Assembly: GCA_964424115.1 (NCBI GenBank)
Contig: CAYRHN010000011.1
Span: forward strand, 1 to 64,000
Source: CAYRHN01 sp964424115
GTDB taxonomy: Bacteria > Chloroflexota > Anaerolineae > Anaerolineales > Anaerolineaceae
Direction of reading: 5' to 3'
Length of the DNA stretch: 64,000 nucleotides
The notes under the pieces are model-generated. The model saw nothing but the letters and a program-made list of their open reading frames with translations. It did no database searches and had not been told where the DNA came from. Made by a program: the position numbers and the translations under genes. This document shows positions 1-7,207 of the stretch, piece by piece (the first letter of the stretch is position 1; every line of letters begins with the position of its first letter).

Positions 1-74
1 CTCAAGAGGCTTCTTTTTTTCAACTACCCCTGGAATATAGCCAAACTCCAGGCCCTTTTTCGTATCAGAAAATC

Positions 75-287
75 TTACTCTCCCGTGCGCAATTTTTCTA
101 ACTGCGTGCGCATCTCCTCGCCTTTTTCATCTCCGGCTTTGCGGGTCTCTTCCTGCACCATCAGGATATACTCCTGGATTTTTTTCTGATTATCCGCGCC
201 AGAGTTGGGCGAAAGCAGGAGAGCTGCTAATCCGCCGACCACTGCTCCCCAAAAGAAACCTGACAAGAATTTTCCAAATGCTCTCAT
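75..287 (-). CDS. YtxH-like small membrane protein
   Basis: A 70-residue protein. Residues about 8-26 form one hydrophobic Gly/Ala-rich segment (GAVVGGLAALLLSPNSG), followed by a charged, probably helical tail. The hydrophobic segment followed by an 'LLSPxSG' turn is typical of YtxH/DUF883-like stress-associated small proteins. The start is supported by AAGGAG seven bases upstream of the ATG. It is transcribed on the same strand as the PAP2 gene that ends about 30 bp upstream, so the two may be cotranscribed. No enzymatic function is suggested. Family assignment is by resemblance only. Confidence 0.6.
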   Translation of the reverse strand: MRAFGKFLSGFFWGAVVGGLAALLLSPNSGADNQKKIQEYILMVQEETRKAGDEKGEEMRTQLEKLRTGE

Positions 288-318
288 GGTTATTCTCCTT
301 TTTTATATTTGCATTATA

Positions 319-1308
319 TCAGGATTTGCCCCTGGCGATACCCAGGCGGATGAAGAGCAGCGGCGCCAGCGCCGAAACCCACAGCCCCACCAGTGAATAG
401 CGCACCGCGCGCAGGATCAATGCCAGGCTATCCCCGCCGCTGGGGAAAAGCTTGCCCAATCCGCCCCACAGGATCAATACCCCGGCCGCCCCGATCAGGT
501 AGCGCAGCATCAGGTGCATTGGCTTGCCTTGGGTGTTGAACAATCCCCATTTGTTGTAGTACCATGCCAGCCCGCACAACAGGCCCATCCAGGTGCCAAC
601 CATGGTGAAGATGCCCTTCACTTCCAGCGGATCGATACCCGTCTGGCTGGCTGCCAGCGCATTTTCTGCCCATTCAGCCGGTATCTGCCAGCCGCACAGC
701 GCCTCCTGGATCAACCCGCGCAGGCAGAGCAGGAATGCTCCCCCCAAGGTGATCAGCGCCAATTGTTTCCAAAACGCCAGGCTGATGAAGTGTTTGATGA
801 ACGGTTTTTCCCAGCGCAGGAAGGCCCACAGCAGGATTCCGGCGATCAACCAGCCGATCAACACGTCGCTGATGAAATGCATCCCCAGGTATACCCGCGA
901 GAAACCGATCAGGAAGATCACCACGATGCACACGATCGTGATCCAGCGGCGCCGGAACCAGGCCGCAAAGGCTCCCCACATGCTCAGGCTGACCTGGGCG
1001 TGGCTGGAAGGCAGGCCAAAGGATGTTTCGGCGCTGTAAGCCTGCACATTCCGGTCGATCCAGTATGGACGTGGGGAGTGGAACGCCGCCTTGAGCAGGT
1101 GGTTGGTTGCCTGACTGAACATCAACATCACTCCCAGGCGCGCCCCCAGCGCGGCATCCATGCACCAGTAGGTCAACGGCACCACCAGCAGGTAAAATTC
1201 TTCAAATCCTAAGACGGTGAAAACAAGCATGATTGGCACCAGCCAGGCGCCGAGAGTCTGGAGAGCGGCGATCCAGCCGGCTTCGGTGAGAAGAAGCGAG
1301 AATGGCAT
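319..1308 (-). CDS. PAP2-superfamily phosphatase, integral membrane
   Basis: A polytopic membrane protein of 329 residues with the three-part acid phosphatase signature of the PAP2 family. Motif 1 is KAAFHSPRP (K73, R80-P81), motif 2 is PSSH (100-103), and motif 3 is SRVYLGMHFISD (R138, H144, D148). Family members dephosphorylate lipid phosphates such as undecaprenyl pyrophosphate, phosphatidate or phosphatidylglycerol phosphate. The C-terminal third carries several further hydrophobic helices beyond the core, so the exact substrate is open. I place the start at the MPFSLL methionine because AGAAAGGAAA lies just upstream. The longer frame would run into the divergent promoter of the next gene. 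Confidence 0.85.
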   Translation of the reverse strand: MPFSLLLTEAGWIAALQTLGAWLVPIMLVFTVLGFEEFYLLVVPLTYWCMDAALGARLGVMLMFSQATNHLLKAAFHSPRPYWIDRNVQAYSAETSFGLPSSHAQVSLSMWGAFAAWFRRRWITIVCIVVIFLIGFSRVYLGMHFISDVLIGWLIAGILLWAFLRWEKPFIKHFISLAFWKQLALITLGGAFLLCLRGLIQEALCGWQIPAEWAENALAASQTGIDPLEVKGIFTMVGTWMGLLCGLAWYYNKWGLFNTQGKPMHLMLRYLIGAAGVLILWGGLGKLFPSGGDSLALILRAVRYSLVGLWVSALAPLLFIRLGIARGKS

Positions 1309-1352
1309 AGCTGTTTCCTTTCTTGAAAAGGAGAATATTGGATTATCGTACA

Positions 1353-1382
1353 TTGACGAAAAGGTCATATTTATTGTACACT
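1353..1382 (+). promoter_or_regulatory. Promoter of the transglutaminase gene (leaderless)
   Basis: TTGACG at 1353-1358 and TACACT at 1377-1382 are separated by 18 bp. Only six bases separate the -10 box from the ATG at 1389. No Shine-Dalgarno sequence is present, so transcription probably starts at or within a base or two of the start codon. Confidence 0.6.
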
Positions 1383-1388
1383 CAATCC

Positions 1389-3695
1389 ATGCAAAAGAAG
1401 CTGGAAAGATGGTGGGATTGGCCGTCCCTCATTTTCTTAACTGGCGCGTTGCTAACCGCGACAACGCGCCTGTTAGATTCTGGCTGGACAAAAGTTCTTG
1501 AGCCTGTCCAATTTGTTACGCTTCTGGGTATTCTGCTTGGGGCGCTGCTGGGCAAGAGCAAGTTTCACTGGCGTGTCGCCTTGTGGATGGCGTTGATCTT
1601 TACCATCTTCTTTGTCCCCTGGCGGTTGGGCGCCATTTATGATCCGCTTAATTGGGAAAAACGCCTGCCCCTCATGGCCGATAAACTGGTCTCTGCCGTT
1701 CACACTCTCAGCCAAAACCAGCCGGTCAAGGATCCATTGCTGTTTGTCTTCGCAATGAGCCTGTTGTTTTGGGCCTTCAGTCTGTCTGCCGCTTTCCAGC
1801 TCACCCGCAATGCCCGCCCCTGGGGCGGATTGCTGGTGGCCGGGATTGCCCTCGCCATCATTGATTATTACAACCCGGCGATTGATAACCGCCTGACCTA
1901 TGGGGCGTTCTTTGTCTTCTTCAGCCTGCTCTTGATCGGGCGGATTCACTTCTTGCGCCAGCGGAAGGAATGGCAGCGCCAGGAAGTAGAATATGATCTG
2001 GAGGCTGGTTATGACCAGGGCCGCCTGCTGTTGGTGGTCGGGGTCTTGTTGGTCTTTGTCTGCTGGAATATGCCTTCGTTTGTGGATCTATTCAATCCTG
2101 ATTCGCAAGTGCGCAGCGAGTTTGATCAGACCCTTGACGATCTGCGCAGCCGCATTGGCAATGCCATGGCCGGGTTGCAGACTGCCGCGGTCAGCAGTTC
2201 CGACGTGTACACCTCCTCCTTCTCTGCTGGCCAGGGAGGCCCGTTGGGTGAAGATCTGGTCTTTACCGCCCAGCTCACCCAGGCGCCGCCAGCAACCGCC
2301 CGCCTGTATTGGGTGGGACGCACCTATGAGATGTATGACGGCACACGTTGGTACAGCAATATCGATCAACGGTTTCCCGGCCTTCCCGGACGCTGGCCTT
2401 TTGCTCGCCCTGCCTACATTGGGCGTGTCATTGTGAACATGAATATCATTACGAACGTGGATTTAATGGCGGCGGTTTATACCCCTAATTTGCCGCTCTA
2501 TTCCAGTTATCCGGTAAAAGTGGTGGCTGAAGCAGTGTCGGAAGATGGCGCGCAGGGCAATATCACTGCCCTGATGGCCGACCCGCCCTTGCGCACCGGC
2601 CAGAATTTCCGTCTGCAAGCCTGGATCACCAACGCCAGCGTGGAGCAGCTTCAAATGGCAGGGGAGGAGTATCCGGATTGGGTCGTCCAGCGCTATTTGC
2701 AGCTTCCCGAGGAGATCCCCACCCGGGTGGTACAGTTGGCCCAACAGATCACGATCGATGCCAAAACGCCTTATGAAAAGGCTGAGGCGGTTACCAAATA
2801 CTTGCGCGATCATATCACCTATGTACAGGCAGTTCCCCCTGTTCCGCAGGACCGCGACATGGTCGACTGGTTCCTCTTCACCCAGCGAGCCGGTTTCTGT
2901 AATTACTATGCATCTGCCGAAGTGGTCCTGCTGCGAGCGATGGGGGTGCCTGCCCGCCTGGCGGTTGGGTTTGCCGAGGGCGATTCGGAGATCACCCGGG
3001 ATGAGTTCACCATCCGGCGACGGCATGGTCATGCCTGGCCGGAAGTATATTTCCCCGGCACCGGCTGGGTGGAATTTGAGCCTACCGTCACCTACCCGGA
3101 GATCCAGCGCCCCGAGACCTCCCAGAATTCCGCCAATCCTGAAACGCCAAACCCTGAAGAGACTCCAGACTCCGAGCAGAATCCCGAGCAATCCCGCGGG
3201 CGCTCGTTTGCAGTGCCTTTCACTGGTGGCATGCCGCTGGTGGTGGTATGGGGCGGTTTCTTCGTGATCATTGGCAGCGCCTCCACCGGCCTGTGGCTGT
3301 GGACCCGCCGCTATCATCCGGATATGGCCTCCCCGCTGGCCCCCGCCTTGGAAAAGTTCATTGCCCGCTTTGGTTGGCATGCCCCGGAGTGGATGCGCTC
3401 GCGCTTCCAAAGAGCGGAACTTTTGCCCGTGGAAAAGTTGTTCGCGCGGGTTGATTTGATGTTAAAATTATTAGGTACTCCGGTGGATCCTTCTCAGACC
3501 CCGTTGGAACGCGTCCATCGCCTTTATGCTGCCGTCCCGCAGACCCGCGAACCCGCCCTTGTTTTGTTGGAGCAATATCATCGTTCCATTTATGGGCCGT
3601 ACGTAGTAGACCTTGGACAGGCACAGCAGGCACACTGGCAGCTCTGGCGGATCGTTTTCCCCATTGCTCTGCGCCGGAAATTGCATTTATCCTAG
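1389..3695 (+). CDS. TgpA-like membrane transglutaminase/protease-like protein
   Basis: A 768-residue protein. Its N-terminal ~230 residues contain about six hydrophobic helices (DUF3488/TgpA N-domain pattern). A long extracytoplasmic region carries a transglutaminase-like core, followed by a Pro/Glu-rich linker, one membrane helix and a cytoplasmic DUF4129-like tail. The catalytic Cys is in GFCNYYA (about C504), the His in HGHAWPEVYF (about H548), and an acidic residue follows in GWVEFEPT. Relatives are usually encoded beside a MoxR ATPase and a DUF58 protein; neither is present here. The start is set at MQKKLERW because it lies six bases after a good -10 box. Substrate unknown. Confidence 0.85.
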   Translation: MQKKLERWWDWPSLIFLTGALLTATTRLLDSGWTKVLEPVQFVTLLGILLGALLGKSKFHWRVALWMALIFTIFFVPWRLGAIYDPLNWEKRLPLMADKLVSAVHTLSQNQPVKDPLLFVFAMSLLFWAFSLSAAFQLTRNARPWGGLLVAGIALAIIDYYNPAIDNRLTYGAFFVFFSLLLIGRIHFLRQRKEWQRQEVEYDLEAGYDQGRLLLVVGVLLVFVCWNMPSFVDLFNPDSQVRSEFDQTLDDLRSRIGNAMAGLQTAAVSSSDVYTSSFSAGQGGPLGEDLVFTAQLTQAPPATARLYWVGRTYEMYDGTRWYSNIDQRFPGLPGRWPFARPAYIGRVIVNMNIITNVDLMAAVYTPNLPLYSSYPVKVVAEAVSEDGAQGNITALMADPPLRTGQNFRLQAWITNASVEQLQMAGEEYPDWVVQRYLQLPEEIPTRVVQLAQQITIDAKTPYEKAEAVTKYLRDHITYVQAVPPVPQDRDMVDWFLFTQRAGFCNYYASAEVVLLRAMGVPARLAVGFAEGDSEITRDEFTIRRRHGHAWPEVYFPGTGWVEFEPTVTYPEIQRPETSQNSANPETPNPEETPDSEQNPEQSRGRSFAVPFTGGMPLVVVWGGFFVIIGSASTGLWLWTRRYHPDMASPLAPALEKFIARFGWHAPEWMRSRFQRAELLPVEKLFARVDLMLKLLGTPVDPSQTPLERVHRLYAAVPQTREPALVLLEQYHRSIYGPYVVDLGQAQQAHWQLWRIVFPIALRRKLHLS

Positions 3696-3714
3696 TGCTA
3701 GTGGAAGGACTGTT

Positions 3715-5430
3715 ATGGTAACAGAATCGGGCTCTTTTTCCACCATCGAGGGGCAATTTGTCCAGTTAACCGGGCAGGCTGAACAACTGCAAGCTTATAT
3801 CCAGCAGAACAAGAATTTACAACTCCCGCCATTCATTATTAATGGGGTCAGCCAGCTGGCTGGCATGATGCCCTCCATTCGCCGCACGGTGTCCATGCTG
3901 GAAGAGGAGCGTAAAAGCTTGCGCGCTTACATCAAGATCGGCAGCGTGATCAATTCCTCCCTGGAATTGGAGATGGTCCTGCAGATCGTCATGGATACCC
4001 TCATTCGCCTCACAGGCGCCGAGCGGGGTTTTCTCATGCTGCGCGACGAGCACGGCGAGCTTTCCATCCGCATTGCCCGCAACTGGAGCCAGGAATCGCT
4101 TTCTGAATCCGAGTTTGCCGTTAGCAGCACGGTCATTAACCGCGTGGTGGATGGCGGCCAACCGGTCCTCACCACCAACGCCCAGGAAGATCCGCGTTTC
4201 ACCGGCCAGCAAAGTATTGTTGCCTACAACCTGCGCTCGATCTTGTGCGTCCCGCTCAAGATCAAGGATAACCTTCTTGGCGTGATCTACGCCGATAACC
4301 GCATCCGTACCGGCCTTTTCACCCAGCGTGATCTGGAATTGATCGCTGCTTTTGGCAATCAGGCTGCCTTTGCGCTGGAGAATGCGCGCCTGTTCGATTC
4401 TGTCCGGCGTACCCTGGCCGAGGTGACCGAGTTGAAGAACCTGATGGACAACGTCTTTTCCTCCATTGCCAGCGGCGTGGTCACCGCCGATCTGGGGGAG
4501 CGTGTGTTGATGTGTAACCGGGCTGCCGAAGGCATCCTTGGTCGTGCAGCCGGGGAACTGGTCGGCCTGGGTCTGGCGGACGGGCTGCCGGGTCTGGCGC
4601 CCGATATGGAGCCGTACCTGCGCACGGTCTTGGAAGACAATCAGTCCGTTCTGGGGGTGGAGGTCAGCCCGCATTTGCCGGAACGTGGGCGCCAGGATCT
4701 GCGCATCAGCTTTTCTCCGCTCAAGGACAGCGACGATACCACGCGCGGAGTGGCCATCGTGGTCGATGATCTCACCGAAAAGAAGAAATTGGAAGCCCAA
4801 CGCCGTCTCTTTGAACGCATGGTCTCTCCAGCCGTGATCGGCCAGTTGGATCCCGATAGTATCAAATTGGGGGGCAGCAAGGCTCAAATCACCACCCTGT
4901 TCGCCGATATTCGCGGATTCACCAGTTTCAGCGAGACGGTCTCTCCGGAAGAGCTGGTGACCGTACTTAATCGTTTCCTCGCTGCCGCCGCCGATGCCGT
5001 CTTAGACGAGAGCGGCACGGTGGATAAATTCCTCGGTGACGCGGTGATGGCCTGGTTCAATGCCCCCGTGCCGCAGCCAGACCATACTTTGCGCGCCGTC
5101 CGTGCAGCTTTGGCCATTCGGAATGCCCTTCCCGGCCTTTCCGCGGGTTTACCTGAAGGGGTCAAGCTTTCCTTTGGCGTGGGGATCCATGTTGGGGATG
5201 CCGTTTTGGGATTGGTGGGCACAGAGAAGCGTCTGGATTTCACTGCCATTGGCGACAGCGTGAACACTGCCCGCCGCATCCAGGAGAATGCTGCCGGCGG
5301 ACAGATCCTGATCAGTGAAGCGGCTTTTGCCCTGGTTTCAGATTGGGTAAAGGTTGTACCGGTCGAACCCATTACGGCCAAGGGCAAGCGCGAACCGGTC
5401 AAAGTGTACGAAGTGATCGACCTTAAATAA
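3715..5430 (+). CDS. Adenylate cyclase (class III) with GAF and PAS domains
   Basis: A 571-residue cytosolic signalling enzyme. After a helical N-terminus there is a GAF domain (about 78-222), a PAS-like domain (about 240-340) and a class III nucleotide cyclase domain (about 385-560). The two metal-binding aspartates are D398 (FADIRGFT) and D442 (KFLGDAVMAWF). K438 is the adenine-selecting lysine, and the transition-state Asn/Arg pair is in GDSVNTARRIQ. The catalytic set is therefore complete, and ATP to cAMP is the expected reaction. GAAGGA precedes the ATG. It starts 19 bp after the transglutaminase gene, so cotranscription is likely. The GAF ligand is unknown. Confidence 0.88.
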   Translation: MVTESGSFSTIEGQFVQLTGQAEQLQAYIQQNKNLQLPPFIINGVSQLAGMMPSIRRTVSMLEEERKSLRAYIKIGSVINSSLELEMVLQIVMDTLIRLTGAERGFLMLRDEHGELSIRIARNWSQESLSESEFAVSSTVINRVVDGGQPVLTTNAQEDPRFTGQQSIVAYNLRSILCVPLKIKDNLLGVIYADNRIRTGLFTQRDLELIAAFGNQAAFALENARLFDSVRRTLAEVTELKNLMDNVFSSIASGVVTADLGERVLMCNRAAEGILGRAAGELVGLGLADGLPGLAPDMEPYLRTVLEDNQSVLGVEVSPHLPERGRQDLRISFSPLKDSDDTTRGVAIVVDDLTEKKKLEAQRRLFERMVSPAVIGQLDPDSIKLGGSKAQITTLFADIRGFTSFSETVSPEELVTVLNRFLAAAADAVLDESGTVDKFLGDAVMAWFNAPVPQPDHTLRAVRAALAIRNALPGLSAGLPEGVKLSFGVGIHVGDAVLGLVGTEKRLDFTAIGDSVNTARRIQENAAGGQILISEAAFALVSDWVKVVPVEPITAKGKREPVKVYEVIDLK

Positions 5431-5480
5431 TATCGGACCACCACAGACGGGTCGATCCACCTCCGCCTGCTATTTTCTCT

Positions 5481-6482
5481 CTATATTTTCCTTGCCAGCT
5501 CTTTCAAGGATGCCAGGCGGGCTTCGGCCAGGCCGGGCATGCTGTCCAGCGCATAGAAAGGTCCGGAGCCTTCCACCACCAGGGAGGCGGAGATATTCCC
5601 GTGCAAGACCGCCTGCAAGGGGTCGTAGGTTTTGCGCCAACCGGCCAGGAATCCTCCGCAAAAGGCATCGCCTGCTCCGGTTGGGTCGCTCAATCGCGCT
5701 GGGTAGGCCGGGATGATCCAGCGTTCTCGCTTTTCTGCATTGTATAAATACTGCCCGGCGGCGCCACGTTTCAGCACCACCAAAGGGCATCCAAAAGCTG
5801 CCATACCTTCCGCCATCTCCCAGGGGTCGCGCGAACGGCCTTCGAACAGCGCGGCAGCTTTGCGTTCAGATACCAGAATGGCTGTGATCCCCTTGAACAG
5901 GCGCGGCATATCGTCCCAAAAGGCCGGGTTCATGTACCCCGCTGCTGGATCGATGGTTACGCTAGCCACTTGCCCGCGGTGCAGCAGCGGAGGGATCAGG
6001 CTGTGGCTGAGGAAATCCAGCGGGCAGAGGTGCGCAGCGGTGGCATCCAGGTAGTCGCTGGGAAAATCGTTCGCCCGCAGCGTGTTCAAGGTAGGCTGCG
6101 TGCGGGTGTCCAGTGTGCCGTTGGAGGGCGTATAGCCGAGCAGAGCTTTCGGGAACGGCAGTCCCAGGCGCGCAAAATGGCTCACTGCCTGGTTGGTTTC
6201 ACATACATCCGGCTCTGGATAGGCGTAAAAATCACGCACATCGATCGATTCGGGCAGGATGCGAATCCCGCGGGTATCGAACCCGCGTCCTTCGATCTGC
6301 CGCAGCCAATCGCGCGGATAGTCTTCTCCCACGCGCGCGATCAATCCCAATGCACCTTCCCACAGCGCCAATCCGGCGCTGGCATACAAGAGATTCCCTC
6401 CTGGAATATCCAGGGAGGGACGGTCAGAGACAGGCAAAATGAAATTGCGCCGCAGCTGTCCCGCGATCAGGAAGCGGATCAG
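5481..6482 (-). CDS. PfkB-family sugar/nucleoside kinase with a non-canonical start
   Basis: A PfkB/ribokinase-fold kinase. The C-terminal signature DPTGAGDAFCGGF holds the anion hole and catalytic Asp, and the substrate-side GGN motif is near the N-terminus. The substrate cannot be named. The first ATG/GTG/TTG in frame is a TTG at 6437, but conserved-looking sequence continues upstream of it (RFLIAGQLRRNFIL), which is the expected first beta strand of the fold. Between the in-frame TAA at 6501-6503 and that TTG there is no ATG, GTG or TTG. A CTG at 6480-6482 is the most sensible start; an ATC two codons on or a sequence error are alternatives. It follows the 68-72 residue membrane protein gene directly. 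Confidence 0.8.
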   Translation of the reverse strand: MIRFLIAGQLRRNFILPVSDRPSLDIPGGNLLYASAGLALWEGALGLIARVGEDYPRDWLRQIEGRGFDTRGIRILPESIDVRDFYAYPEPDVCETNQAVSHFARLGLPFPKALLGYTPSNGTLDTRTQPTLNTLRANDFPSDYLDATAAHLCPLDFLSHSLIPPLLHRGQVASVTIDPAAGYMNPAFWDDMPRLFKGITAILVSERKAAALFEGRSRDPWEMAEGMAAFGCPLVVLKRGAAGQYLYNAEKRERWIIPAYPARLSDPTGAGDAFCGGFLAGWRKTYDPLQAVLHGNISASLVVEGSGPFYALDSMPGLAEARLASLKELARKI

Positions 6483-6500
6483 AGGGGTGGTCTTCGTAGT

Positions 6501-6713
6501 TTACTTTTTCCCGGCGCCCAGGTCGGATACGACTTTTAATACGCTCAACAGGCCCATGCCCACTTTAACCCCATCGCCGGGAGTGATCTTGGGCTTGCTT
6601 TCTTCTGCCTCGGCGCGTTTGATCAGCGTGTACGCCGCGAACAATCCGGCTGCCAGCCCGATCAAGGCGCCGGCGATCCAGGTGGTGAGTTTCCAGTTTG
6701 AGTTTTGTTCCAT
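6501..6713 (-). CDS. Small single-pass membrane protein, function unknown
   Basis: About 70 residues: a short polar N-terminus, one hydrophobic segment (WIAGALIGLAAGLFAAYTLI), then a charged Lys/Glu region and a Gly/Leu-rich tail. GAGGG lies nine bases before the ATG at 6713; a GTG two codons earlier is an alternative start. The hydrophobic segment followed by KRAEAEE resembles the small YtxH-like proteins, as in the first gene of the window. It sits between the 145-residue membrane protein and the kinase on the same strand, within short gaps. Confidence 0.55.
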   Translation of the reverse strand: MEQNSNWKLTTWIAGALIGLAAGLFAAYTLIKRAEAEESKPKITPGDGVKVGMGLLSVLKVVSDLGAGKK

Positions 6714-6740
6714 AATCACGATCCCTCTCGATGGATGGAA

Positions 6741-7178
6741 TTAGGCCTCGGGTTTTTTGCCGCGGCGGAAAAGCCGCCCCGCGCTGGCTGCCTTGCTGCT
6801 TGCCGATATGATCGGCTTTGCCACTTTATCGCTGACCTTGCGCGCGCCCGCAGAGAGTTGCTCGGTCTTATCCTGCAATTTGTGCGTCAGGTCGATCACC
6901 CCTCCAGGCGCTTTGCGCATGAAATACACGAGCGCGCCTAAAATGGTCAGCGGCACCAGGTTGCACAGACAAAGAATGGATACCAGGTAGAGGCTGGAAA
7001 TGTGCGACCACTTGGTTGCTCCATCCGAGGTGCCCTGTCCAGCCATCAGCACGATGGATAGAATGCCCAGACCGCCCAGAATGGTCAGCCCGATGATGAT
7101 CGGCAGCCAAACTTCCAGGAAAGATTTTTTCCTGTATTCTATTTCTGCGGGACGTTCCTCAATGGGTGGGGTGGACAT
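6741..7178 (-). CDS. Two-helix membrane protein, function unknown
   Basis: A 145-residue protein with two hydrophobic segments (about 24-46 and 64-86). A long basic, probably cytoplasmic C-terminal helix is rich in Lys, Ser and Ala. The N-terminus is acidic and Pro-rich. I do not recognise a named family. It lies 22 bp upstream of the 70-residue membrane protein on the same strand, suggesting a small operon of membrane proteins leading into the PfkB kinase. mutS ends upstream on the same strand. Confidence 0.55.
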   Translation of the reverse strand: MSTPPIEERPAEIEYRKKSFLEVWLPIIIGLTILGGLGILSIVLMAGQGTSDGATKWSHISSLYLVSILCLCNLVPLTILGALVYFMRKAPGGVIDLTHKLQDKTEQLSAGARKVSDKVAKPIISASSKAASAGRLFRRGKKPEA

Positions 7179-7207
7179 ATGATTATTTTAGCACAAAAAG
7201 AGCCTGC

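Noticed and set aside
514..1212. 232-residue plus-strand frame opposite the PAP2 phosphatase
   Set aside because: Antisense shadow with Gln/His/Arg-rich unstructured composition and no start signal.
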